A stretch of 64,000 nucleotides of DNA from positions 1-64,000 of the forward strand of contig JAFGLH010000150.1 in assembly GCA_016928165.1 (NCBI GenBank), given 5' to 3'. Positions 8,899 through 18,346 of the stretch are shown here, one piece after another. Position 1 is the first letter of the stretch. Each line of letters starts with the position of its first letter. The notes under the pieces were generated by a model. That model was not told the DNA's origin, did no database searches, and saw only the letters and a program-made list of their open reading frames with translations. This stretch comes from Pirellulales bacterium (GTDB taxonomy: Bacteria; Planctomycetota; Planctomycetia; Pirellulales; Thermoguttaceae). The position numbers and the translations under genes are program-made.

Positions 8899-10605
8899 TC
8901 AGGCATTCATGTCGCTCCAGCGTTTGGCGAGTTGGCCGAAGATCAACAGCCCGATGGCTGCTACAACGCCGATTAGCGCAAACGGTATCCAAATGTAATG
9001 AGGCGAGTAGGTGTTCCAGAGCATTTGTGTGGCCTCGACCGCATCCATGCCGGTGACCTCTTGCAATTTAATCATTGCCTTGGTGCGCGAGACGCCGAGG
9101 GTTTGTTCTAGCATGGCCATGTTGCCGTCCCAGTTTTTTCCGACGCCGAAAGGCGTTTTTTCGGCAAGGTACCTCAAAGCCAGATTGGCCTTTTCACCGT
9201 AATTGCCGTATACCCAGCCGGCGATCTGCGAACCGACAAACAAGCCCACGCCGACGGGAACATTCAAGTATCCCAGATAGAGTCCTTTTTTTCCGGGTGG
9301 AGCTATTAGAGCCAGGTATTCGCTTTTCTTCGGACCGGTCATCATCTCGCCCAAGGAGAAGAAGAGTATTCCGAAAATCAGTATCCATACGCTTTGCGTC
9401 CACCCTGCGATGACGAGTCCGGCGGTTGCCAACACCATGCCGATAAGCATCGCCGTGAGAGTGCGCATTTTTCTGTTCAGCCAGGAGACGCCCACCACGC
9501 CGATGATAATGAAGATGGCGTTGAAGCTAATCAGAATATTTTGCGGAATCATCGGCCCGCGCGGCGTCTGTTCGACCCAGCTATCGTAGAGGCTTTTCGG
9601 CAGCCAATCCAAGCGTTTGGCGATCGGGCCGCTGTCGACCCAATCGGTGATGAAATTGGGCTGGGTGTCCCAAAGTTGATACATCATCATCCAGAAGCAA
9701 GACATTATTACCATCCAAAGAAACAATCGTATTTCAAGGATGTTCAACAGCGTCCGCTTGAGGACTTGAAATATATTCTCCGTTTTAGACGCGCCCGAGG
9801 GGACGTCGCGGAAAGTCAGCATCACGAGTAGATTGACGGAGCTGAACAAGGCGGAAGCAAGGAACAGATTGCGCCAAGCTTCCGCGGAATTCTCTTCGCC
9901 GTGGAAGCAACCCGGAAATGCGACGCTTTGCAGCAGGAACAGCGACGGCAGGAAATGGCCGACGAAAGCCCCGATGTTTACCACCCAGTAAAAAATCCCC
10001 CAACCCACCGATGAATTTTCCTTGGTCAATTGGTGCGCCAAGGAACCTTGAATGCTCGGTTTAAAAAAGGCCGTTCCCGTGGCAAGAATGAGAATGCCCA
10101 GGAAAAACCCCCAGAAGTTGCCGGAGCCGGTGAACGCTCCTCCTATCGAATGTAATATCCCGTCGATGACATTGGCGGACCAGTTTGTCCCAACGTCGGC
10201 ATACGTCAAAGGTGAAACCCCAACGGCGAGATAATCGGCCGCCTGGTCGAGGATCGGCAGATCCCGAAGCAAGGCCATCATTAGATAGCCGGAAACCATC
10301 ATCACCACAGAAAAGCCCATTACGCGCTTATATCCAAAACGATCTGCGATCCCGCCGGTTACGAGCGGTAAAAAACATTGAAATACAGACCACCAGGCGT
10401 AAATAAATCCCTTGTCGGTGGCGGTGAGGTGCAGGCCGCCGACATTGTCGGCCTGCATGATGTAGATGGGCGCAACCACGCGGAGGTTGAAAAACGCCAG
10501 CCGTTCCCACATCTCGATGACGTTCAATGTCCAAAATGTTCGGCTGAAACGCGCTTTTGGCGCGGACGGGTCCGTGGATGGCGTGTTCGTGTCTGTTTGG
10601 TTCAT
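8899..10605 (-). CDS. POT/PTR2 family peptide MFS transporter
   Basis: This 568-residue inner-membrane protein has about 12-14 hydrophobic segments. POT-family features are WERLAFFNLRVVAPIYIM near the start (the place of the ExxER-like motif of helix 1), GGIADRFGYKRVMGFS after helix 2, and GTAFFKPSIQGSLAHQL in the helix 4-5 region. Family members import di- and tripeptides with protons. A long hydrophilic loop with aromatic and Pro residues (around IAKRLDWLPKSLYDSW) is unusual for the family. The chain ends in a short cytoplasmic tail. The gene probably leads a two-gene unit with the nitroreductase. Peptide import fits a heterotroph in a protein-rich habitat. Confidence 0.88.
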   Translation of the reverse strand: MNQTDTNTPSTDPSAPKARFSRTFWTLNVIEMWERLAFFNLRVVAPIYIMQADNVGGLHLTATDKGFIYAWWSVFQCFLPLVTGGIADRFGYKRVMGFSVVMMVSGYLMMALLRDLPILDQAADYLAVGVSPLTYADVGTNWSANVIDGILHSIGGAFTGSGNFWGFFLGILILATGTAFFKPSIQGSLAHQLTKENSSVGWGIFYWVVNIGAFVGHFLPSLFLLQSVAFPGCFHGEENSAEAWRNLFLASALFSSVNLLVMLTFRDVPSGASKTENIFQVLKRTLLNILEIRLFLWMVIMSCFWMMMYQLWDTQPNFITDWVDSGPIAKRLDWLPKSLYDSWVEQTPRGPMIPQNILISFNAIFIIIGVVGVSWLNRKMRTLTAMLIGMVLATAGLVIAGWTQSVWILIFGILFFSLGEMMTGPKKSEYLALIAPPGKKGLYLGYLNVPVGVGLFVGSQIAGWVYGNYGEKANLALRYLAEKTPFGVGKNWDGNMAMLEQTLGVSRTKAMIKLQEVTGMDAVEATQMLWNTYSPHYIWIPFALIGVVAAIGLLIFGQLAKRWSDMNA

Positions 10606-10856
10606 GTTGCTTTTCCAAAGTTCGTCGCAGCCACAAATGGCCCGAGAACGGGTAACTCGCGATCTGAGCGCGGATGGCTGTGTTGCAAATGCTTATGTCG
10701 GCCGCTATTTTACTCATCAGCGGCATCGACCACAACCACGTAGGGTGGTAAGTTTGACCGCTGATCGGCGGCGTTGCGCGAAATGTGAATCTTGCCGGCG
10801 TTTTTTTGCCGACAATGTATTTTAGGAAGCCGATTATTCGACAACGGAGCGCGCGA

Positions 10857-11537
10857 ATGAGTGCCGAACATCGAGCAAGCGTCTACTCCGCGGCCGCCGC
10901 GGAGTTCAACCGGCGGACCGGGCGGGAAACGGGCCGAAGCACGGCCGAAAAAATCGACCGGCGACTCACCCTCCTGCAAGACCTCCTCTACACACGGCTC
11001 CACGGCGACGTGCAAGAGAACGTCGGCGTGGATTCGATGCTGATGCCCGTCTCGGAACTGAAAACCCAACTGGCAGCGAAAACGGAAATGGCCGTCTATC
11101 AAACGGCCGAGGCGCGAGCGGCCGCAGAGGAGATTGGAATCGACGCAAAGCCCGACGATTGGTTCACGCGCTGGCTGCTCCGGCTGCTGTTGGGCGATTC
11201 GATCGACGACGACGCCTTGGCTCGGCTGGCCGAATACGGATCGCTACAGGCCCGCGAGCGGCTGCTGGCCTTCACGGACGTAATGGCCCGCGTCTTGCCG
11301 GAGTCGCGCCGCGCCCCGCTGGTGCTGTTCAATCTGTATCCGCTCTCAATCCGGATCGCCGTGTCAATCGCCCTGGGCGACCGCGTCCGCGCCGCTCAGT
11401 TGCGCAAGGAGCAAGTGGACCTCCAACCCGCCTTGGCCGATTGCACCGTCTGTCGCGGACAACTGCTGGCCACCGGCAAACAGTGCCGGCAATGCGGCAA
11501 TCCGGTCTGGAAGTACGAATGGCTGGTCGCCGATTGA
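10857..11537 (+). CDS. hypothetical protein with C-terminal zinc ribbon
   Basis: The 226-residue product is not recognised. The ATG at 10857 (MSAEHRASVYSAAAAEFNRR) is preferred over the track start, whose first 24 residues look non-coding. The N-terminal two thirds are helical and charged. The C-terminus has a clear C-x2-C...C-x2-C zinc ribbon (CTVCRGQLLATGKQCRQCG). No signal peptide or membrane segment is present, so it should be cytoplasmic. It is transcribed divergently from the peptide transporter across a 251-base gap. A nucleic-acid or protein-binding role is possible but not shown. Confidence 0.75.
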   Translation: MSAEHRASVYSAAAAEFNRRTGRETGRSTAEKIDRRLTLLQDLLYTRLHGDVQENVGVDSMLMPVSELKTQLAAKTEMAVYQTAEARAAAEEIGIDAKPDDWFTRWLLRLLLGDSIDDDALARLAEYGSLQARERLLAFTDVMARVLPESRRAPLVLFNLYPLSIRIAVSIALGDRVRAAQLRKEQVDLQPALADCTVCRGQLLATGKQCRQCGNPVWKYEWLVAD

Positions 11538-11547
11538 GGGCGGTGAA

Positions 11548-11600
11548 GGGGACAGACACATTTTTCGCCCTTGAAAGGGCGGAAAAATGAGCCTGTCCCC
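11548..11600. repeat. palindromic repeat, GGGGAC...GTCCCC family
   Basis: An imperfect palindrome (ggggacagacac...gcctgtcccc) is centred on ttcgcccttgaaagggcggaa. A second copy with the same arms and centre is at 42234-42285. It sits ten bases past the zinc-ribbon gene and may also act as its transcript end. Confidence 0.8.
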
Positions 11601-11662
11601 GGCCCGTGAACGGTTGCCGGCAATCGAAGGTTAGGCAAAGCCCGACCTGCGCGCCGTGCTTG

Positions 11663-12622
11663 CTATGGCTTCGGCAATTCGACCATCAGCGTACGAACCT
11701 TTTGCAGCATCTGCCGTTGCAGATCGAGTTTTTTAATTTTCTCGGCCGCCGACTCGGCTTGTTTGAGCACTTCGTGGGCCGCTTCGTGAAAGCCGGCCGC
11801 CGAAAGCTTTTTGGCCAATTCGCCCATTGCGTAGGCTTTCACGTAGGCGTCCTCGATGTCGCCGGCCGATTCTAAGCTCGACTGGAAAATCCTTTCCGCC
11901 GCCTCACGCCGCCCCAAATCGGCATGTTCCGAGGCAATCGCGGCCAACGCCGAGGAGCGCTGCTTCAAATTGTCCACCGACTCGGCGAAATCCTCCGCCG
12001 CGCTGAGCACTCTGTCCGCCTGTTCTTTTTGCCCGACGTGCCAATACGCCTCGGCCACCGCGCAGAGGGCGAGTATTTTTCCTTTCGGATCGTCGATCTT
12101 CGCGGACATTTTTTCGGACGACTGGAGCGCGGCCTCCGCCGCCGATTGGTCTTTGGCGACAGATAGGGCCTCGGCGGCGCGGGCCAGGGCAATGACCTTG
12201 CCCTCGGTCGAGTCGATTTTTTCCGCGGCGGCGAGCGATTCGGCGGCCGCCCGTTTGGCCGGCGATCGATTGTCCAATCCCGCCTGTGCTTCGGCCATCA
12301 GCGCCCAGGCGTTCGCGCGGGCCGCCGCGTCGTCGATCGACTCGCAGTCTTTCCAGGCCATTTTCAGGGTCACGACGGCCCCCGCCCGGTCCGCCGCTTT
12401 GCCTTGAAGACAACCGATGACGATCAACCTCCTGGCGCGAAAGGCGGGATCCGTCTCGCCCTGCGCAGCGGCGATTTGCTCCCGGAAAGAGGGCCTGTCG
12501 GAACCGGAATCCGATCTTCCCGAGCATCCGCCGACGATCAGGCAGGCCGCACAAATTGCATAAAATATCATTCTGCCAGAAGGCATTTTCGACACCAACA
12601 TTGGAATTTGCGCATCATTCAT
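11663..12622 (-). CDS. helical-repeat (TPR-like) lipoprotein
   Basis: The 319-residue product has a lipoprotein signal ending in LIVGGC, so it should be lipid-anchored in the envelope. The mature part is nearly all Ala/Glu-rich helices in repeats of about 40 residues (ALARAAEALSVAKDQSAAEA; ALCAVAEAYWHVGQKEQADR; AYAMGELAKKLSAAGFHEAA), like TPR or Sel1-type scaffolds for protein contacts. Several in-frame ATGs exist (12622, 12601, 12586); the last two leave a more typical short signal peptide. The gene begins 16 bases after the dehydrogenase gene on the same strand and may be co-transcribed. Its partner is unknown. Confidence 0.78.
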   Translation of the reverse strand: MNDAQIPMLVSKMPSGRMIFYAICAACLIVGGCSGRSDSGSDRPSFREQIAAAQGETDPAFRARRLIVIGCLQGKAADRAGAVVTLKMAWKDCESIDDAAARANAWALMAEAQAGLDNRSPAKRAAAESLAAAEKIDSTEGKVIALARAAEALSVAKDQSAAEAALQSSEKMSAKIDDPKGKILALCAVAEAYWHVGQKEQADRVLSAAEDFAESVDNLKQRSSALAAIASEHADLGRREAAERIFQSSLESAGDIEDAYVKAYAMGELAKKLSAAGFHEAAHEVLKQAESAAEKIKKLDLQRQMLQKVRTLMVELPKP

Positions 12623-12638
12623 AGTATACCGGAAAATA

Positions 12639-13568
12639 TTATGGGATGACGGCAAGTGGTCGGCGTTTAAGCCAATCGACGTTTGAGAGCCGAGCCAGGG
12701 CGAGTTGCAGGGCCTGGGTGCCCGATCCGCCTAGGCCGTGAGCGACCAGCGAGAGATACAACTGATCGGCCAGCGCAAGCCCGGGGAGCGAGAGCCGCAT
12801 CCGCCGGGCCTCGTCCAAGGCAATGCCCAGATCCTTGACGAAATGTTCGACGAAGAATCCGGGGGCGAAATCGTCGGCGATGATCCGTTTTCCCAGGTTC
12901 GACAACGACCAACTTCCCGCCGCCCCGTCGGCGATCGATCGCATCGCCGTTTCCAGGTCCAGCCCGGCCTTGTAGGCGTAGAGCAACCCCTCGCAGACGC
13001 CAATCATATTCGCGGCAATCGCGATCTGGTTGACCATTTTCGCGTGCTGGCCGGCGCCGGGGCCGCCTTGGCGAACGAATGTCTTTCCCATCGCTTCCCA
13101 GCAGGGACGCAGCGATTCGACCACCTGGGCGTCGCCGCCGATCATGATTGAAAGCGTCGCCTCGCGGGCGCCCACGTCTCCGCCGGACACCGGGGCATCG
13201 ACGGCCGCGACCTTTTTGTCCGCCGCCGCTCGGGCGATCTCCACCGCCAACGACGGCTCGCTGGTCGTCATGTCCACGATCGCGTTGCCCGGCTTGCACC
13301 CGGCCAGCACTCCGTTGGGGCCGAGCACCACCTCTCGCACGTCGGCCGGGAACCCGACGATGGTGAAAATCACGTCTGACGCCTCGGCCACCGCCCGCGG
13401 GTCGTCGGCCCAAACGGCGCCGGCCTCCAACAGCGGCACCGCCTTGGATTTGGTGCGGTTGAACACCGTGGCGGCGAAGCCCGCGCGGAGCAGGTGTCCG
13501 CACATCGCCGCCCCCATCACGCCGGCGCCGATCCAGCCGATGCGGGATTTTTTCGGTTCGATAATCAT
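12639..13568 (-). CDS. NAD(P)-dependent beta-hydroxyacid dehydrogenase (GarR/MmsB family)
   Basis: This 309-residue cytoplasmic enzyme belongs to the 3-hydroxyisobutyrate dehydrogenase / tartronate semialdehyde reductase family. It shows the N-terminal Rossmann motif [17 protein letters not shown], the substrate-binding [11 protein letters not shown] and the catalytic-Lys motif [11 protein letters not shown]. The C-terminal helical domain is complete. Whether it acts on hydroxyisobutyrate, glycerate semialdehyde or another beta-hydroxyacid cannot be told from the sequence, and no pathway partner is adjacent. Confidence 0.9.
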   Translation of the reverse strand: MIIEPKKSRIGWIGAGVMGAAMCGHLLRAGFAATVFNRTKSKAVPLLEAGAVWADDPRAVAEASDVIFTIVGFPADVREVVLGPNGVLAGCKPGNAIVDMTTSEPSLAVEIARAAADKKVAAVDAPVSGGDVGAREATLSIMIGGDAQVVESLRPCWEAMGKTFVRQGGPGAGQHAKMVNQIAIAANMIGVCEGLLYAYKAGLDLETAMRSIADGAAGSWSLSNLGKRIIADDFAPGFFVEHFVKDLGIALDEARRMRLSLPGLALADQLYLSLVAHGLGGSGTQALQLALARLSNVDWLKRRPLAVIP

Positions 13569-13691
13569 GATTCCGTGGCACGTTATAAAGCCGCAACCGT
13601 TGGTCGCGCCCGGAAAACGTCGTTCAATGCGACATTTATCCCGGGTGACGCGACCGCCGGTCGCGGCTTTTTATATGCAACGCGAGTTTTT

Positions 13692-14066
13692 TCACCACGG
13701 ACCGCGAATATAGTAATTGCCGAACTGATCTGTGCTAGACGGCCAAGGCGGAGTGGGACGGAACCAAGAGCGTCTGAACTCGCCCGGCCCCGGATAACCG
13801 CGTTGAAATTGGTGCTGGATCGGGGTGACGCGGGTGGCGCCGACGCCCCAACCCCAATGTGTCTGGGCCTCGGCTGTCGGCGGCACGACCACCGCCACCG
13901 GCGTTCCCCATGCAACGTCGTAGTATCCGCCGTGCCAAGGATACATTTGCGCCTGACGGTATGCCACGCGCCCCTTGATCGTGCGATATCCGGCGGAGGC
14001 CTGATCGGTCCAGCCCCAAACGGCCAGCAGCGCCGCGGCGGCGGATAGCAAGAGTATTCGCTTCAT
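13692..14066 (-). CDS. small secreted protein, Trp/Tyr/Pro-rich
   Basis: The 124-residue product starts at the internal ATG at 14066, which opens a signal peptide (MKRILLLSAAAALLAVWGW...ASA). The ORF-track extension would run into the palindromic repeat upstream. The mature 95 residues are rich in Trp, Tyr, Gly and Pro (YPWHGGYYDVAWGTPVAVV; WFRPTPPWPSS) and have no recognised domain. A second small secreted protein lies just upstream on the same strand, across the repeat at 14088. A cell-surface or wall role is plausible only by composition and location. Confidence 0.7.
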   Translation of the reverse strand: MKRILLLSAAAALLAVWGWTDQASAGYRTIKGRVAYRQAQMYPWHGGYYDVAWGTPVAVVVPPTAEAQTHWGWGVGATRVTPIQHQFQRGYPGPGEFRRSWFRPTPPWPSSTDQFGNYYIRGPW

Positions 14067-14087
14067 TGTATAATGCTCCTTGGTATG

Positions 14088-14163
14088 GTAGGTCAGGTAC
14101 CCCGTACCTGACAATTTATGGTGGTATCGTCTTTCAATGTCAGGTACGGGATACCTGACCTAC
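14088..14163. repeat. GTAGGTCAGGTAC palindromic repeat, copy 1
   Basis: The arms gtaggtcaggtaccccgtac and cgggatacctgacctac are inverted around a 30-base spacer; each arm also holds an internal hairpin. Related copies lie at 28222, 29993 and 57169. This copy separates two small secreted-protein genes. Confidence 0.9.
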
Positions 14164-14176
14164 ACTGATAACTTGC

Positions 14177-14515
14177 CTACCGCCACCGCACTTTAGTGCG
14201 GGTCTTCGGCGCGTCGACGTGTTTGGTCTTGTATATCCGCTTGTGCCTGTAGAGGAACTCGTGGGGCATCAACGGCTGATAGGTGATGTAGGTGTGTCCG
14301 ACCCAAGCGGGCACGGGCCGGGGGCAGGGATACAACTGCGCCCCGACGCTGCCGTATCCGACCGGCGGCACGTAGAAGTTGTAGAACAAGTCGCCGGCGG
14401 CGCTGTGGCGGACCAGGGCGGCGTCGGCCCGGTCGGCTGCGGAGAACAATAATCCGGCCGCGACCAACGCGCCAACGGCAAATGCTATTATCGCGCGAGA
14501 GAAAGTTCGATTCAT
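14177..14515 (-). CDS. small secreted protein, Tyr-rich with basic tail
   Basis: This 112-residue product begins with a signal peptide (MNRTFSRAIIAFAVGALVAA...ADA). The mature part is rich in Tyr, Pro and Val (FYVPPVGYGSVGAQLYPCPRP) and ends in a strongly basic tail (HKRIYKTKHVDAPKTRTKV). I know no family for it. The layout resembles other short planctomycete surface proteins. Together with the gene at 13692 it forms a same-strand pair split only by a palindromic repeat. Its product may bind anionic surface polymers through the basic tail, which is inference. Confidence 0.7.
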   Translation of the reverse strand: MNRTFSRAIIAFAVGALVAAGLLFSAADRADAALVRHSAAGDLFYNFYVPPVGYGSVGAQLYPCPRPVPAWVGHTYITYQPLMPHEFLYRHKRIYKTKHVDAPKTRTKVRWR

Positions 14516-14729
14516 GGGATAATCCTCTTTTCGGGTCGGCGAACGCCCCGCGACTGCGGCCGCGCTTCGACGCCTGTTGCGGTTTACAAGCCATACTCAT
14601 TACCAGTCTCGGCAATGTCCGGCCGTAGGGGTGAAACTTTATCTGCGGGGTGGGAAAAATGCCCGCAATATGCCGAGAATAAGGTAAAAGTTAGCTGTGA
14701 CGCAGCCGGGAAAAGCGTTATAATCAGCC

Positions 14730-16829
14730 ATGTTTATGCCACCGGCACAAGCGGCCGTTCGCCCGCCACACCTTCCCGAAAGAGGAGTCAAAGGATTGAG
14801 CCTTAGCGTTGTCAGAAAGCCAATAGTAAGATCACTTCCGCAATCTTCCGCCCAGGCCGGCGCCAACGGAGACGCTCCGTCCGGCAACGGTTCGCCGAGG
14901 CCCCGCCGCCGCGCCACGGCTCAGTCGATGGCCGCCGGACAGCGAGACATATCGGTCAGCGAGTTTTTCGCCAAGAATCGACACCTGCTCGGATTCGACA
15001 ACCCCCGCAAGGCATTGCTGACCACCGTCAAGGAGGCCATGGACAACGGCCTGGACGCCTGCGAGGAGGCCGGCATCCTGCCAGAAATCTGGGTCCATAT
15101 CCAACGGGTCGGGCAAGACCGTTACAAAGTCGGGGTGCAAGACAATGGGCCGGGAATTCTCCGCAAGCAAATTCCCCTGATCTTCGGCAAGCTCCTCTAC
15201 GGCTCGAAGTTCCATCGCCTGCGAATGAGCCGCGGGCAGCAGGGCATCGGCATCAGCGCCGCGGGAATGCACGGCGTGTTGACCACCGGCAAGCCGGTCA
15301 AAATCATGTCAAAAATCTCCCGCCGCAAGCCCGCCCACTATTACGAAATCCAAATCAACACGAAAAAGAACGTGCCCGAGATTCTCAACGGGCGCGGTTC
15401 GGGCGTGGAAGTCCCGCCCAACCATCTCGGACAAAAGACCATCGAAAAACATGGCATCGAGTGGATCGAGCAGGACCACGGCACGCGGGTCACGATCGAA
15501 TTGGAGGCCCGGTTCCAACGCGGCCGAGGAAGCGTGGACGAGTATCTCGAACAAACCGCCATCGCCAACCCCCACGTAGCGATCCACTACATCGACCCCG
15601 ACGACAACCAAAAAGAGTATCCTCGCGTGTTGGATGTCCTGCCGCCCGAGCCGAAAGAGATCAAGCCCCACCCCTACGGCGTCGAGTTGGGCCGGCTGGT
15701 CTCGATGCTCCAACAGACGGAAGCCCCGACGCTCTCCAAGTTTTTCTGCCATTCCTTTTCGCGGGTCGGCGGCGGCGTGGCGCGGCGGATTTGCAAGGCG
15801 GCGAAGATCGGCGCACGGGCCAACCCGCGGAAGATCGGCCGCCGCGAGGCCGACCTGCTCCACAAGGCAATTCAAGCCACCAAGATTCCCGCCCCGGCGA
15901 GCGACTGCGTGGTGCCCATCGGCGAGGAGTCGATCCTCAAGGGACTCAGCCAGGTGGTGCCGGGCGAGTTCTACACGGCCGCCACCCGGCCGCCGGCCGT
16001 CTATCGCGGCAACCCTTTCCAGATCGAGGTCGGACTGGCCTACGGCGGCACCTCGCCGGTCAGCCGCGTCGGCCGAGACGAGCTGAGCGAGATGCTCGGC
16101 GAGAGCGACGCCCGCACGCTGCGCCAGTTCCTCATCACTACGTTTCAGGGCATCGGGCCGGACGGAGCCGACAAAATCCTCGCCGAGGCCAAGGTCGGCA
16201 CGCGCGTCTCGCCCGGCCGGCTGAAAGAGGCCGACATCGACCGCCTGCACCACGCCCTGAAGGAGGTAAACCTCAGCGAAGGCCAGACGATGAACGTGCT
16301 CCGATACGCCAACCGAGCGCCGTTGCAGTTCCAGGCCGGCGGTTGCGCAATCACGCAGACAGTGATGTCCACCAACTGGCGGGCCTACGGCCTGAGCCAG
16401 TCGCGCGGCTCGTTGCCCAGCGGACCGATCACGGTCATGGTCCACATGGCCAGCGTCTGGGTCCCGTTTACCAACGAATCGAAGGAGGCGGTTGCCTCGT
16501 ATCCAGAGATTCAAAAAGAGCTGCGGCTGGCGTTGCAAGCGGTCGGGCGAAAGTTGGGCATGTATCTCCGCCGCCGATTGAAGGTCCGCCACGAAGGCCA
16601 GCGGCGGAACATTTTTCTCCGTTACATCGGCGAGGTGGCCACGGCCGTCAGCCGCATCAACTTGACCGACCGCGACAAGCTCTACGAGCGTTTGTTGACC
16701 GTCGCGAAAAAGCGAACCGCCGAGGCCGACGTAAAGCTGAACGATCGCGGCAAGGTGATCGAGGACGAGGATTTCGGCGACAACGTATTGATTGTGGGGA
16801 CTGGGGACGAAAAGAATCATACACAATGA
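14730..16829 (+). CDS. top6B: DNA topoisomerase VI subunit B
   Basis: This 699-residue ATPase subunit of type IIB topoisomerase binds ATP, dimerises and closes the gate that lets one DNA duplex pass through another. The Bergerat (GHKL) motifs are intact: [10 protein letters not shown] (N box), DNGPGI (G1) and [14 protein letters not shown] (G2). A helix-two-turns-helix-like section ([19 protein letters not shown]) and the transducer region follow. The first 60 residues are a basic, probably disordered extension. ATG at 14730 is listed; a TTG at about 14796, just after gaggag, would remove 22 residues. Subunit A is 1.6 kb downstream on the same strand, separated by a pseudogene and an opposing toxin-antitoxin pair. 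Topo VI is mainly archaeal and is patchy in bacteria. Confidence 0.95.
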   Translation: MFMPPAQAAVRPPHLPERGVKGLSLSVVRKPIVRSLPQSSAQAGANGDAPSGNGSPRPRRRATAQSMAAGQRDISVSEFFAKNRHLLGFDNPRKALLTTVKEAMDNGLDACEEAGILPEIWVHIQRVGQDRYKVGVQDNGPGILRKQIPLIFGKLLYGSKFHRLRMSRGQQGIGISAAGMHGVLTTGKPVKIMSKISRRKPAHYYEIQINTKKNVPEILNGRGSGVEVPPNHLGQKTIEKHGIEWIEQDHGTRVTIELEARFQRGRGSVDEYLEQTAIANPHVAIHYIDPDDNQKEYPRVLDVLPPEPKEIKPHPYGVELGRLVSMLQQTEAPTLSKFFCHSFSRVGGGVARRICKAAKIGARANPRKIGRREADLLHKAIQATKIPAPASDCVVPIGEESILKGLSQVVPGEFYTAATRPPAVYRGNPFQIEVGLAYGGTSPVSRVGRDELSEMLGESDARTLRQFLITTFQGIGPDGADKILAEAKVGTRVSPGRLKEADIDRLHHALKEVNLSEGQTMNVLRYANRAPLQFQAGGCAITQTVMSTNWRAYGLSQSRGSLPSGPITVMVHMASVWVPFTNESKEAVASYPEIQKELRLALQAVGRKLGMYLRRRLKVRHEGQRRNIFLRYIGEVATAVSRINLTDRDKLYERLLTVAKKRTAEADVKLNDRGKVIEDEDFGDNVLIVGTGDEKNHTQ

Positions 16830-16856
16830 GGATGGTGACGGAAGGAGTGACAAATA

Positions 16857-17568
16857 ATGGCCTATGACATCTGCGCCTATTGTGGTGTTGCCCAAGGCTC
16901 AACACGAGATCACATCCCGCCTAAGAATCTTTTTCCTTCACCTAAACCAACAAACCTCATTACTGTTCCCAGTTGTCCTGCATGCAATCTCGGTACGTCA
17001 AAAGACGATATGTATTTTCGCGATTGCCTGATCTTGTGACAACATACTAGTGGCCACTCGGCTGCAGATCAAGTTGCCGAATCGGCGCCGCGGTCATTTC
17101 GAATGCCAAAACGGATACAATACTGTTTGTCACTTCTGAACAATGTCATTGATGTTAATCTTGCCAGTCGAGACGGCATCCTTTTTGGAAAAGCCGCAGC
17201 TTTGAAAATTGATAAAAATCGGCTAACGAACACGACAAGCAAAATTATACGGGGGGCTCTTTTTTCACGCGTACGGTGAGATTCTTCCTCCAAGCCATGC
17301 GGCTTATACGATGCCCTTGGTTAATGAGTATTTGCCGGATATCGATCAGCGAAAAGGTGTTCTCGAAACCTGCAAACAGTTGATACGCATTCGACGTACG
17401 ACAATCGGACAAGGCGTATTCTCATATTGGTGCCATCGCTACGACGACGATCCACACAAGAGCTTATGGCTGTTGTTGTTTTATGAGAAGATTGCTTTTT
17501 TGGGAATGACCCCCGATTGCACCAGTCTTGGGGTAGAAAACATGGGGCTTCTGGGTGCCCGTGTTTGA
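16857..17568 (+). pseudogene. decayed HNH-endonuclease-like gene (nonsense codon plus frameshift)
   Basis: The first 60 residues carry paired Cys and a DH motif typical of HNH/McrA-like nucleases (CAYCGVAQGSTRDHIPPKNL, then CPACNLGTSKDD). The frame stops at TGA (17037-17039), but the same frame goes on making family-like sequence (QHTSGHSAADQV; SRDGILFGKAAALKID). It then breaks near a run of six G at about 17251-17256. Dropping one G restores IRGLFFHAYGEILPPS and reading continues to the stop at 17568. One nonsense change (CGA to TGA would do it) and one +1 insertion therefore explain the lesions. The lower GC of this stretch hints at foreign origin. Sequencing error could mimic the frameshift but less easily the TGA. 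Confidence 0.8.
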
Positions 17569-17621
17569 CGATCGAAATGAAGTGAAAGCAATCGTGCCGG
17601 TTCAACCCGGCCTACTACTTT

Positions 17622-18017
17622 TTACGGCACAACCGTGACGGAACCGAACTGGTGAAAATGGCGATCAAAGCTGAATGCTTCGGACACATGCAACCGTTCC
17701 AAAACAACCTTGCTGGTGCAATCCGTGAAACTCCACTGCTTATCGCGATACTGTCGGAACGTTTGCCATGCCCGGCGAATGTCGTCCTCGGTCACCAACA
17801 TAATGTCGGCCAATTCTCCGGCGAAAAGCGATTCCCCCAAGTCCAACGCCAGCGGCGTATGTCCTCGTACTTTGAGAAGCGTCAATGTTTCATCGACGAC
17901 GAAATCGGTGGTGACCAGCGATTGCGTGTTGGCGTCCAACCATGCCCGCGCCGCGATATGGTTTACATCGTCGGGCACGACTCCGACGTACCAGGCCCCG
18001 GTATCAACGAATATCAT
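17622..18017 (-). CDS. PIN-domain toxin (VapC-like)
   Basis: The 131-residue product is a PIN-domain ribonuclease, the toxin of a type II toxin-antitoxin pair. Acidic active-site positions are visible in MIFVDTGAWYVGVV (Asp5), VVDETLTLL (Asp/Glu) and WSFTDCTSK (Asp). Members cleave tRNA or rRNA when released from the antitoxin. The start codon overlaps the stop of the upstream antitoxin gene by four bases (ATGA), which indicates translational coupling. The module runs opposite to the topoisomerase genes on either side. Confidence 0.88.
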   Translation of the reverse strand: MIFVDTGAWYVGVVPDDVNHIAARAWLDANTQSLVTTDFVVDETLTLLKVRGHTPLALDLGESLFAGELADIMLVTEDDIRRAWQTFRQYRDKQWSFTDCTSKVVLERLHVSEAFSFDRHFHQFGSVTVVP

Positions 18018-18253
18018 TGATTCGACGTTTCGCCGTAAAGGAATTTGTCGTGATCTCGACTAGCGGAGTCGGTTTGACCGCCGCGGACGGCCTTGTCCGC
18101 AATCCGGGCGAGCCGGGAGGCCACGGCCTTCGGATCGCGCGCGGGCAAATCCGTCGGCACTATCACCTCGACGTGCGTTCCTTCGGTCAAGGAAACCTGC
18201 CGGGTAGGCCGAAAAACCCCCCCCTCATACACGGCTTCGATTGTAGTACTCAT
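18014..18253 (-). CDS. DUF104-family antitoxin
   Basis: The 79-residue product begins MSTTIEAVYEGGVFRPTRQV, the hallmark of the DUF104 (AF2212/PG0164-like) antitoxin family: a short beta-rich segment, LTEGTHVEVIVP, then a charged helical tail that would cover the toxin. I placed the start at 18253 because the family begins there; the track extends 25 codons further without similarity. The stop overlaps the PIN-toxin start by four bases. DUF104 antitoxins are commonly paired with PIN toxins, which supports both calls. Confidence 0.85.
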   Translation of the reverse strand: MSTTIEAVYEGGVFRPTRQVSLTEGTHVEVIVPTDLPARDPKAVASRLARIADKAVRGGQTDSASRDHDKFLYGETSNQ

Positions 18254-18346
18254 GGGCGGACTCCCAATCAAGACTTCACGCAACCACACAATTTTATCAT
18301 ACTGGATACCGTCTTGCAAAGATGGCAAGCGAACAGATTACTTCGT

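Noticed and set aside
15309-16895. 528-residue minus-strand ORF
   Set aside because: Antisense shadow of top6B; no family motif.
17037-17039. Selenocysteine or stop-codon recoding at TGA in the HNH-like gene
   Set aside because: No SECIS-like hairpin is evident, the position is not a known selenocysteine site, and a second lesion downstream points to ordinary decay.
17590-17620. tRNA T-arm-like ggttcaaccc
   Set aside because: No matching acceptor stem, D-arm or anticodon arm could be built around it.
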